Shown here: positions 6,493 to 12,476 of the stretch, piece after piece | Numbering within the stretch: the first letter of the stretch is position 1 | Layout: every line of letters starts with the position of its first letter | Assembly (NCBI GenBank): GCA_037190175.1 | Contig: JBBCJM010000239.1 | Coordinates: 1-17,238, forward strand | Reading direction: 5' to 3' | Length of the DNA stretch: 17,238 bases | From: JBBCJM01 sp037190175 | GTDB lineage: Bacteria > Pseudomonadota > Alphaproteobacteria > Rhodobacterales > Rhodobacteraceae | Notes under the pieces: generated by a model | Databases searched by the model: none | What the model was told of the DNA's origin: nothing | Seen by the model: the letters and a program-made list of their open reading frames with translations, nothing else | Position numbers and translations under genes: made by a program

Positions 6493-7935
6493 TCACCCCG
6501 CCCATGCCGGCGGCAATCGCCCGGCCCAGGGCGCGGCGCGTTCCAGTTCGGCGCAGAGCGCGATCAGCATCTCGTCCGCGCCGAAGCGGGCGGCGAGGTG
6601 GATGCCGATGGGCAGGCCGGCGGAGGACATCGCCAGCGGAACCGAGGCCGCGGGCTGGCCCGAGGCGTTGAACACCGCGCAGAAGGGCGAATAGCCGAAG
6701 ATCCCCTGCGGCCCCAGCCGATAGGCCACATAATCCTCGGTCGCATGGGCGAAGCGGCCAATGATCGCCGGCGGCTCGGCCAGGGTGGCGGAGAGGATGA
6801 TGTCGCAGCCCGGCCCCGTCTCGGGGTCGAAGACCGCGGCCATCTCGCGGCCGAAGTCGTGGATCTCGCCCACCGCCTCCAGATAGCGGGTGGGGTGCAG
6901 GGTCCCGGCATGGGCGCAGGCGCCGCGGGTGACGCCCTCGCATTCCTCGGGTGTGGGCGCCCGCCCGCCGGTCTTGCCCCGCACGGCCAAAGCGGTGCCC
7001 ACCGCCACGATGTCGGTCCAGGCCCGCATCATTGCCGGAATGTCGGCCCGGGGCAGGCCGGGCTCCACATGGTGGCCGAGGCTGTCCAGCAGGCGCCCGG
7101 CGGCGCGCACGGCCGCGGCCACCTCGGGGTGGATCGGCTCGCCGGAGAAGGTGGTGTCGCAAAGCATCACCCGCAGCCGGGGCGGCGGGCGGCTGATCGC
7201 ATCGGCGTGCGAGGTCCCGAGCGGCGGCGCCCAGTAGGGCGCCCCGAGGTCGGCGCCCTGGCAGGCGTCCAGCATCACCGCGGTGTCGCGGACCGAGCGG
7301 GTCAGGAACCCGTCGATGGCCATCCCTGCCCAGCCCTCGCCCGCGTAGGGGCCATCGGGAAGCCGCGCCCGGGTGGGCTTCATCCCGAAGAGCCCGCAGC
7401 AGGAGGCCGGGATCCGCACCGAGCCGCCGCCGTCCGAGCCATGGGCGAAGGGCAAGATGCCCGCCGCCACCGCCGCCCCCGCCCCGCCGGAGGAACCGCC
7501 GGGCGTGTGGTCGAGGTTCCAGGGGTTGCGGGTGGGGCCGCCATAGACCGTGGCCTCGGTCGCGGTGCCGATGCCGCCCTCGGGGCAGGTGGTGCGGCCG
7601 AAGGTCACCACGCCGGTGGCCCGCATCCGCTGCCAGATCGCGCTGTCGCGGGCGTAGGCGGTATCGGCCCAGAGCCGCGAGCCCATGTGGCTGGGAAACT
7701 CCCGCGCCTCGGCGCCCAGGTCCTTCAGCAGGAACGGCACCCCTCGGAACGGCCCCCGCGGCAGCCCCGCGGCGATGGCCGCCCGCGCCGCGGCCTCCTG
7801 CACCAGGGTAACGGCGTTCAGCTGCGGGTTGAGCCGCCCGGTGGCCGTCAGCGCCGCATCCAGCAACTCGCCGGGCGAGACCTCGCCACGCGCCACGCGG
7901 GCGGCGAGGTCGGTGGCATCGGGGGGGATGGTCAT
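6493..7935 (-). CDS. Amidase-signature family hydrolase
   Basis: This 480-residue protein of the amidase signature family hydrolyses an amide bond with a Ser-cisSer-Lys triad. The triad is visible: Lys71 in FLLKDLG, Ser148 in TPGGSSGG and the nucleophile Ser172 in GSDGGGSVRIPA; the 24-residue gap between the serines equals that in fatty acid amide hydrolase. The C-terminus has GLPIGIHL, normal for the family. The ATG at 7935 was chosen because MTIPPDATDLAARVARGEVS begins the conserved N-terminal helix. The longer frame to 8100 translates repeat copy B. No gatB or gatC is adjacent, so it is not the tRNA amidotransferase subunit. The gene stands alone on the - strand between inverted repeat copies A and B. 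A nitrogen-scavenging role is plausible, the substrate is unknown. Confidence 0.93.
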   Translation of the reverse strand: MTIPPDATDLAARVARGEVSPGELLDAALTATGRLNPQLNAVTLVQEAAARAAIAAGLPRGPFRGVPFLLKDLGAEAREFPSHMGSRLWADTAYARDSAIWQRMRATGVVTFGRTTCPEGGIGTATEATVYGGPTRNPWNLDHTPGGSSGGAGAAVAAGILPFAHGSDGGGSVRIPASCCGLFGMKPTRARLPDGPYAGEGWAGMAIDGFLTRSVRDTAVMLDACQGADLGAPYWAPPLGTSHADAISRPPPRLRVMLCDTTFSGEPIHPEVAAAVRAAGRLLDSLGHHVEPGLPRADIPAMMRAWTDIVAVGTALAVRGKTGGRAPTPEECEGVTRGACAHAGTLHPTRYLEAVGEIHDFGREMAAVFDPETGPGCDIILSATLAEPPAIIGRFAHATEDYVAYRLGPQGIFGYSPFCAVFNASGQPAASVPLAMSSAGLPIGIHLAARFGADEMLIALCAELERAAPWAGRLPPAWAG

Positions 7936-8019
7936 GGCGGCACCTGTGCGGTCGGTCGGGCACGATCCTTGCCCGGGCGGCGGCGCGAAGGCCAGCCCCC
8001 TCCTGCCGGGCTTGGGGAT

Positions 8020-8116
8020 GGCGGAGAGCGCCGGGGGGCCGTCTGCCCCCCGGACCCCCCGAGGATATTTGTCGCAAGAAAGAATGGCAGTTGGGGACAA
8101 TTTGACTCAAAAGCCC
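8020..8116 (-). repeat. Dispersed GC-rich hairpin repeat, copy B
   Basis: This copy is the inverted counterpart of copy A, immediately upstream of the amidase. On the + strand it reads GGAGAGCGCC, a perfect 9-bp stem (8031-8039 with 8045-8053, loop CGTCT), GGACCCCCCGAGGATATTT, GCAAGAAAGAA and GGGGACAATTT (8093-8103). Compared with A the stem gained one G and one C in paired positions. Its outer end abuts copy C. Confidence 0.75.
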
Positions 8117-8184
8117 CATCCTCTCTGGAGAAATATCCCGCGGGGGTCCGGGGGCGCGAAGCCCCCGGCGCGCTCCGCCTCACT
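8117..8184 (+). repeat. Dispersed GC-rich hairpin repeat, copy C
   Basis: This copy lies head to head with B and overlaps the stop codon of the DUF6476-like gene. It reads GAAATATCCCG, GGGGGTCCGGGGG and an 8-bp stem (8148-8155 with 8161-8168) closed by a GCGAA loop, ending GCGCTCC. The outer arm CAAAAGCCCC (8108-8117) only weakly matches AAATTGTCCCC and is shared with copy B. On the - strand the hairpin lies 12 bases past the DUF6476-like stop, followed by GGATATTT, a position suited to a terminator. Confidence 0.65.
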
Positions 8185-8515
8185 CCGCCGCGGGCAGGTC
8201 CATCGTGGCCAGCGGGCGGCCGTCGGGGGCGAAGAGGAGGAAGCGTTGCGCCGCGCCCTCGGCCACCACCACGCCGACCCAGCCTTCCCCGAAGGTCACC
8301 GCGCGGGCCTCGGCGCCGGCGGGCAGGGCGATGGCGGCGGGCAGGGCGGGCAGGGCGCGGGTCTCCAGCCGGTGCGGGATGCGGGTGACAAGCAGGGCGA
8401 CCACGGTTATCACCCCCCCGATCATGGTCAGCGTCAGCACGATGACCAGCCATTTCAGAAACCTCAGCGAGGGCGGCAGCGCCGCCTCCTCCTCCCTCTC
8501 CGGTTCCCGCGCCAT
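8180..8515 (-). CDS. Small single-pass membrane protein, DUF6476-like
   Basis: This 111-residue protein starts MAREPEREEEAALPPSLRFL. It has one membrane segment at about residues 20-45 (WLVIVLTLTMIGGVITVVAL) and a C-terminal domain of about 60 residues with GWVGVVVAEGAAQRFLLF, looking like a short beta-rich fold. The layout, with LPPSLRFLK just before the membrane helix, matches what I know as DUF6476 in Rhodobacteraceae; function is unknown. The start codon at 8515 shares two bases (CATG) with the divergent pseudouridine synthase start. The frame extends upstream, but that part is antisense to the synthase. The promoter must therefore lie inside the synthase gene. The stop lies within repeat copy C. 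Confidence 0.85.
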   Translation of the reverse strand: MAREPEREEEAALPPSLRFLKWLVIVLTLTMIGGVITVVALLVTRIPHRLETRALPALPAAIALPAGAEARAVTFGEGWVGVVVAEGAAQRFLLFAPDGRPLATMDLPAAE

Positions 8516-9557
8516 GCCGATCCTTCCCGACCCGCCGCCGGACGAGCCCGATGACGAGGGGCTTCTGACGGTCGAACTGGGGTTAGACCCGCCCGGCCGG
8601 CTTGACAAGGCGCTGGCGCAGGCGGTGTCGGGCTCCGACGCCCCCTCGCGCACCGCGATCGCCCGGCTGCTGGCCGAGGGGGCGGTCAGCCGCGAGGGCG
8701 CGGCCGTGGCGCCGGGGGCGCGGCCGGTGCCGGGCGGGCGCTACGAGATCGCGCTTTCCCCCCCGCTGCCCGCCGAGGCCCGGCCCGAGGCCATCCCCCT
8801 GGCCATCGTCTGGGAGGACGCCGAGGCCATCGTGATCGACAAGCCCGCCGGGATGGTGGTGCATCCCGCCCCCGGGGCGCCCTCGGGCACGCTGGTCAAC
8901 GCGCTTCTGCACCATTGCGGGGCGGCGCTGATGCAGGTGGGGGGCCTCGGCCGGCCCGGGATCGTGCATCGCATCGACAAGGAGACCACGGGGCTGCTGG
9001 TCGCCGCCAAGACCGAGCGGGCGCACCGGGCGCTGTCGGCCCAGTTCGCCGCCCATACCACCACCCGCAGCTATCTGGCGCTGACCCACGGCTGCCCCGA
9101 CCCCGCCGACCCCCGGCTGCGCGGGGTGCCGGGGCTGACGCTGGAGCCCGGCGGGCTGATCCGCATCGCCACCATGCTGGACCGCCACCCCACCGACCGG
9201 CAGCGGCAGGCGGTGGTGCAGGGGCGGGGGCGGCCGGCGGTGACGCGGTTCAGGGTGGTGGAGCCGCTCGGCACCGCCGCCGCGCTGGTGGAATGCCGGC
9301 TGGAAACCGGGCGCACCCACCAGATCCGCGTGCATCTGGCCCATGCCGGCCATGGGCTGATCGGCGATCCGGTCTATGGCGGCAACCGCCGGCTCTCCCC
9401 CCGCCTTCCCGGCGCGGCGCTGGCCAATGCCTTCCCCCGGCAGGCGCTGCACGCGGCCTCGCTGGGCTTCGACCACCCGCTCACCGGGCAGCGGATGGAG
9501 TTCGCCTCGCCCCTTCCGCCCGACATGGCCGGGCTGCTCGCCGCGTTGCAGGGTTGA
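8514..9557 (+). CDS. RluA-family 23S rRNA pseudouridine synthase, RluD-like
   Basis: This 347-residue enzyme isomerises uridines in 23S rRNA. An S4-like RNA-binding domain covers about residues 28-80 (GRLDKALAQ through PVPGGRYEI). The catalytic domain follows, with DKPAGMVVHPAPG, GIVHRIDKETTGLL carrying the catalytic Asp155, RSYLALTHG and LETGRTHQIRVHLAHAGH. RluC and RluD share these motifs; RluD is suggested by the S4 domain and by the gene lying before rpoH, as in other Rhodobacteraceae. The start at 8514 overlaps the divergent DUF6476-like start. Upstream in-frame codons belong to that gene's antisense strand and were not used. Residues 1-27 are acidic and proline-rich. It ends 191 bases before rpoH. 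Confidence 0.93.
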   Translation: MPILPDPPPDEPDDEGLLTVELGLDPPGRLDKALAQAVSGSDAPSRTAIARLLAEGAVSREGAAVAPGARPVPGGRYEIALSPPLPAEARPEAIPLAIVWEDAEAIVIDKPAGMVVHPAPGAPSGTLVNALLHHCGAALMQVGGLGRPGIVHRIDKETTGLLVAAKTERAHRALSAQFAAHTTTRSYLALTHGCPDPADPRLRGVPGLTLEPGGLIRIATMLDRHPTDRQRQAVVQGRGRPAVTRFRVVEPLGTAAALVECRLETGRTHQIRVHLAHAGHGLIGDPVYGGNRRLSPRLPGAALANAFPRQALHAASLGFDHPLTGQRMEFASPLPPDMAGLLAALQG

Positions 9558-9666
9558 AACAAACCGGCCCCCGGCGTGACACCTGCGTGATCTCGCGGCG
9601 AAGTCACTGGCCCCCGCAGGGAACGCGGATCATCCTGCGTGGTTGAGGCAAGGGCGGCCCTGCATC

Positions 9667-9694
9667 TTGTGGCAGGCCCGCGCGACACCTAGAT
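9667..9694 (+). promoter_or_regulatory. Possible housekeeping promoter of rpoH
   Basis: TTGTGG (9667-9672) and CTAGAT (9689-9694) are separated by 16 bases, 55 bases before the rpoH start. They are partial matches to the -35 and -10 consensus. The 191-base gap also holds a CGCAGG/CCTGCG hairpin (9615-9620 with 9634-9639) that could end the upstream transcript, though no T run follows. No clear heat-shock (CTTGAAA) promoter was seen. Confidence 0.35.
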
Positions 9695-9748
9695 CAGCCG
9701 GTCTCCCGGTCCGCAAGAAGCCCGGGGTCCAAGAGGCAGGAGGACCAT

Positions 9749-10642
9749 ATGAGCAGCTACGCCAACCTTCCCGCGCCCAGCCCCGAACAGGGCCTGAACC
9801 GCTATCTGCAGGAAATCCGCAAGTTTCCCCTGCTGGAGCCGGAAGAGGAATACATGCTGGCCAAGGCCTGGGTCGACCATCAGGACGCCGAGGCGGCGCA
9901 CAAGCTGGTGACCAGCCACCTGCGCCTGGCCGCCAAGATCGCCATGGGCTATCGCGGCTACGGCCTGCCGCAGGCCGAGGTGATCTCGGAGGCCAACGTG
10001 GGCCTGATGCAGGCGGTGAAGCGGTTCGACCCCGAGAAGGGCTTCCGGCTGGCCACCTATGCCATGTGGTGGATCCGCGCCTCGATCCAGGAATACATCC
10101 TGCGGTCGTGGAGCCTGGTGAAGCTGGGCACCACCTCGGCCCAGAAGAAGCTGTTCTTCAACCTGCGGAAGGCCAAGGCCAAGGTCGGCGCGCTGGAGGA
10201 GGGCGACCTGCGGCCCGAGAACGTGAAGCAGATCGCCAAGGACCTCTCGGTTACCGAGGACGAGGTGATCGACATGAACCGCCGGCTCTCGGGCTCGGAC
10301 GCCTCGCTGAACGCGACGGTGGGCTCGGAGGAGGGCGGCACCCAGTGGCAGGACTGGCTGGAGGACGAGGACAGCGACCAGGCCGCGGCCTTCGCCGAGA
10401 AGAACGAGCTGGACGCCCGGCGCGAACTGCTGGTCGAGGCCATGTCGGTGCTGAACGACCGCGAGAAGGACATCCTGGTGCAGCGCCGCCTGTCCGAGGC
10501 GCCGGTGACGCTGGAGGAACTGTCGGAAAGCTATCACGTCAGCCGCGAGCGGATCCGCCAGATCGAAGTGCGCGCCTTCGAGAAGCTGCAGAACCGGATG
10601 CGGGAACTGGCCAAGGGCAAGGGGATGGCCATCCCGGCCTGA
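9749..10642 (+). CDS. rpoH: RNA polymerase heat-shock sigma factor RpoH (sigma-32)
   Basis: This 297-residue sigma factor directs RNA polymerase to heat-shock and, in Rhodobacter, partly oxidative-stress promoters. Region 1.2 begins at about NRYLQEIRKFPLL (17-29). Regions 2.1-2.4 run to about residue 127, with FDPEKGFRLATYAMWWIRAS. The diagnostic RpoH box QKKLFFNLRK is at 132-141. Region 4.2 has the helix-turn-helix TLEELSESYHVSRERIRQIE from residue 254. Length is typical. GGCAGGAGG (9736-9744) sits a few bases before the ATG. A strong hairpin follows the stop, so it is probably a single-gene unit at its 3' end. Alphaproteobacteria often carry two rpoH paralogues and this sequence alone does not tell which one this is. 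Confidence 0.97.
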   Translation: MSSYANLPAPSPEQGLNRYLQEIRKFPLLEPEEEYMLAKAWVDHQDAEAAHKLVTSHLRLAAKIAMGYRGYGLPQAEVISEANVGLMQAVKRFDPEKGFRLATYAMWWIRASIQEYILRSWSLVKLGTTSAQKKLFFNLRKAKAKVGALEEGDLRPENVKQIAKDLSVTEDEVIDMNRRLSGSDASLNATVGSEEGGTQWQDWLEDEDSDQAAAFAEKNELDARRELLVEAMSVLNDREKDILVQRRLSEAPVTLEELSESYHVSRERIRQIEVRAFEKLQNRMRELAKGKGMAIPA

Positions 10643-10662
10643 CGCCTTCGCCAGGATGGCGG

Positions 10663-10698
10663 GAAAGGGCGGTCCGAAACGGCCGCCCTTTCGCGTTC
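10663..10698 (+). terminator. Hairpin terminator after rpoH
   Basis: A perfect 10-bp stem GAAAGGGCGG/CCGCCCTTTC (10663-10672 with 10683-10692) encloses a 10-base loop, 20 bases past the rpoH stop. The tail is only GCGTTCC, so the T run is poor, as is common in very GC-rich genomes. Confidence 0.75.
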
Positions 10699-10748
10699 CG
10701 GCCCGGATGACGGGCTTCGTCACTTGATGCCCGGGGCAGGGCGGGGCA

Positions 10749-10765
10749 GCAGGAGGACATCCTGC
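10749..10765 (+). promoter_or_regulatory. Small hairpin holding AGGAGG upstream of the lipoprotein gene
   Basis: GCAGGA (10749-10754) pairs with TCCTGC (10760-10765) across a 5-base loop. The best Shine-Dalgarno match AGGAGG (10751-10756) is buried in this stem but lies 20 bases before the ATG, too far for normal use. GAGGG (10766-10770) is better placed. This may be chance, or a translation control. Confidence 0.3.
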
Positions 10766-10776
10766 GAGGGCCCGAG

Positions 10777-11169
10777 ATGCTGCGCCTCATCCCCCTGATC
10801 TCGCTTCTGCTGGCCGGTTGCCTCGCCCCCGGGGCGCCGGCCGCGGATCCGCTGTTCGTCCTGCTGGCCGGGCGCAGGGTGGTCTATGCCGATCCCCGCG
10901 CGCCCGGCCCGGGACCCCATCCCTGGCAGGAATGGGGCGCCGACGGCACCACCACCTGGCACGGGGTGGGGCTGTTCGGCGGGCCGAGCAGCGGGCGGTG
11001 GGTCGTCCGCAACGGGCTCTATTGCGAAATGCGGGGCCGGCAGACCGAATGGACCTGCTGGCGGATGACCACCTCGGACGGCGGGCAGCGGACCCGGTTC
11101 CAGCTGGCCGTGGCCGGCATCGGCGACCTGATCTTCGCCCGCCACTGGGTAGGGCATTTCGCGGACTGA
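10777..11169 (+). CDS. Small predicted lipoprotein of unknown function
   Basis: This 130-residue protein begins MLRLIPLISLLLAGCLAPGA, a lipoprotein signal with lipobox LLAGC and the acylated Cys15, so it is expected at the periplasmic face of a membrane. The mature domain of about 110 residues is rich in Trp and Gly and has two further cysteines near GLYCEMRGRQTEWTCWRM, which may form a disulfide. The pattern ADGTTTW...GRWVVRNGLYCEM suggests a small beta-barrel-like fold that appears in several uncharacterised Rhodobacteraceae proteins. GAGGG lies 6 bases before the ATG. It is separated from rpoH by a terminator and converges on nirK with only six bases between the stops. No function is assigned. 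Confidence 0.8.
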   Translation: MLRLIPLISLLLAGCLAPGAPAADPLFVLLAGRRVVYADPRAPGPGPHPWQEWGADGTTTWHGVGLFGGPSSGRWVVRNGLYCEMRGRQTEWTCWRMTTSDGGQRTRFQLAVAGIGDLIFARHWVGHFAD

Positions 11170-11175
11170 TCCCCC

Positions 11176-12342
11176 TCAGTGCCCCCCATGCCCGCCCGTG
11201 GCCGAGGCCGGCAGCACCTCGCCCGTCTCGGGGTCGAGCGCGGTGAAAATGTCGGGCGCCTCCTCGCCCTCCACCACCAGATAGCCGGCCAGCCCCCGCT
11301 CGGCGCGCGACAGGGCGTGGTCGACCAGCACGAAGCGGCCCGGCACCTCGCATCTGAACTCCACGATCGCCGCGCTGCCCGGGCCCACGCTGACCGACTG
11401 GGTGCTCTGCTGCGGCGGGTTCACGATGTCGCCGTTCAGGTACACCCGGTCGAAGATCTCGCCGATCACGTGGAAGGCGGAGTGGAAGTTGGGCCCGCCC
11501 ACGCCGAAGTAGATGCGCACCGTCTCGCCCACCCGGGCGGTCAGCGGATAATGCTCGGTCAGCGCCCCCACATGGCCGTTGAAGACGAAATATTCCGGCC
11601 GTTCCTCCACCAGCTTGTCGTAGCTCTCGGTCAGCATCCCGCTGCTGCCGAAGCGTTCCTCGGTATAGATCTCGCCCTGCATGACGTAGTACTCGCGGTC
11701 CACCGGCGGCAGGCCGCCCTCGGGCTCGACCAGGATCAGCCCGTACATCCCCGCGGCGATGTGCTGGGCCACCGGCGGCACCGCGCAGTGATAGACGAAG
11801 AGCCCGGGGTTCAGCGCCTTGAAGCGCACGGCGCGGGTCTCGCCCGGAAAGGCGGTGGTGGCCTCGGCCCCGCCGCCCGGGCCTGTGGCGGCGTGGAAGT
11901 CCACGTTATGCGCCATCCAGCTGTCCTCGTGGTTTCTCAGGTGGCATTCCACCGTGTCGCCCACCCGCACGCGGATGAAGGGGCCGGGCACCTTGCCGTT
12001 GAAGGTCCAGAACCGGAACATCGCGTTGCCGTCCAGATTGGCCTCCAGCTCCACCGTCTCCAGATCCACCCGCACGGTGGTGGGCTCGGTCCGGTCGACG
12101 GGCGGGGGGACATTGGCGGGGTTCTCGGCGATGTCGGCCAGGCTGGGGGCCGAGGGGTTCACCGTGTAAAGCCGGTTGCTGAGGCTGCCGGCGACGGTAT
12201 GGGGGCCGTGGCCGTTCGTCCCCTGCGCCTCGGCCGCCGTGGCCGCCCCCAGCGCCAGGCCGGCGCTGCCGGCCAGGATCGCGCGGCGGCTGACGATGGG
12301 GGTCTCGGCGGGGGTCTCGGGGGTGGGTCGGTCGTCCTGCAT
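11176..12342 (-). CDS. nirK: Copper-containing nitrite reductase, class II (AniA-like), Tat-exported
   Basis: This 388-residue periplasmic enzyme reduces nitrite to nitric oxide. A Tat signal is present: SRRAIL with Arg19-Arg20, then a hydrophobic stretch, cleavage probably near residue 39. Both cupredoxin domains and all copper ligands are visible: type 1 His145, Cys186, His194 and Met199; type 2 His150, His185 and His342; catalytic Asp148 (AHNVDFH) and His291 (SAFHVIGEIFD). The short VPPVAQHIAAGMYGL loop is the AniA-like class II form. The protein ends GGHGGH, an extra possible metal-binding tail. AGGAGG lies 7 bases before the ATG at 12342; the longer upstream frame lacks similarity. No nirV, nnrR, nor or nos gene is adjacent, and no TTG-N8-CAA Fnr/NnrR-type site was found in the 134-base upstream gap. 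An unrelated multicopper oxidase is unlikely because the NirK ligand set is complete. Confidence 0.93.
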   Translation of the reverse strand: MQDDRPTPETPAETPIVSRRAILAGSAGLALGAATAAEAQGTNGHGPHTVAGSLSNRLYTVNPSAPSLADIAENPANVPPPVDRTEPTTVRVDLETVELEANLDGNAMFRFWTFNGKVPGPFIRVRVGDTVECHLRNHEDSWMAHNVDFHAATGPGGGAEATTAFPGETRAVRFKALNPGLFVYHCAVPPVAQHIAAGMYGLILVEPEGGLPPVDREYYVMQGEIYTEERFGSSGMLTESYDKLVEERPEYFVFNGHVGALTEHYPLTARVGETVRIYFGVGGPNFHSAFHVIGEIFDRVYLNGDIVNPPQQSTQSVSVGPGSAAIVEFRCEVPGRFVLVDHALSRAERGLAGYLVVEGEEAPDIFTALDPETGEVLPASATGGHGGH

Positions 12343-12422
12343 GGCTCTTCCTCCTCGTTCGGGCGCGGGGGACCGGACTCCCCCCAAGGGAAAAGCCGCT
12401 TGCGCCGCTCCGGGTTCCCGGA

Positions 12423-12450
12423 TTGCGCGCGCCGCCCGGGGTGCTAGCTT
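12423..12450 (+). promoter_or_regulatory. Possible promoter of the Gfo/Idh/MocA gene
   Basis: TTGCGC (12423-12428) and TAGCTT (12445-12450) with a 16-base spacer lie 27 bases before the ATG. The GTGCTAGCTT context resembles -10 regions I have seen often in Rhodobacteraceae. A GGGGGAGG ribosome-binding site follows at 12463-12470. Confidence 0.35.
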
Positions 12451-12476
12451 CGGAAGGGCCAAGGGGGAGGACAACC

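Noticed and set aside
6493..7935. Amidase as GatA, the Glu-tRNA(Gln) amidotransferase subunit
   Set aside because: No gatC or gatB is adjacent, and the N-terminal sequence does not show the GatA pattern I would expect. A general amidase is the safer call.
7936..8100. N-terminal extension of the amidase to a start at 8100
   Set aside because: The added 55 residues translate repeat copy B and the leader and have no similarity to amidases. The family N-terminus begins at 7935.
6389..8119. 576-codon - strand frame overlapping the amidase in another phase
   Set aside because: The catalytic Lys, Ser and Ser and the family length are in the frame ending at 6493. The other phase gives only low-complexity Arg/Gly sequence.
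5281..8388. 1035-codon + frame across the binding protein, repeats and amidase
   Set aside because: It is out of frame with the binding protein, antisense to the amidase, and arginine/glycine-rich. It runs through the intergenic repeats, which shows only that those lack stops in this frame.
12343..12476. Fnr/NnrR-type operator upstream of nirK
   Set aside because: I looked for TTG-N8-CAA or TTGAT-N4-ATCAA style sites and found none in the gap between the divergent genes.
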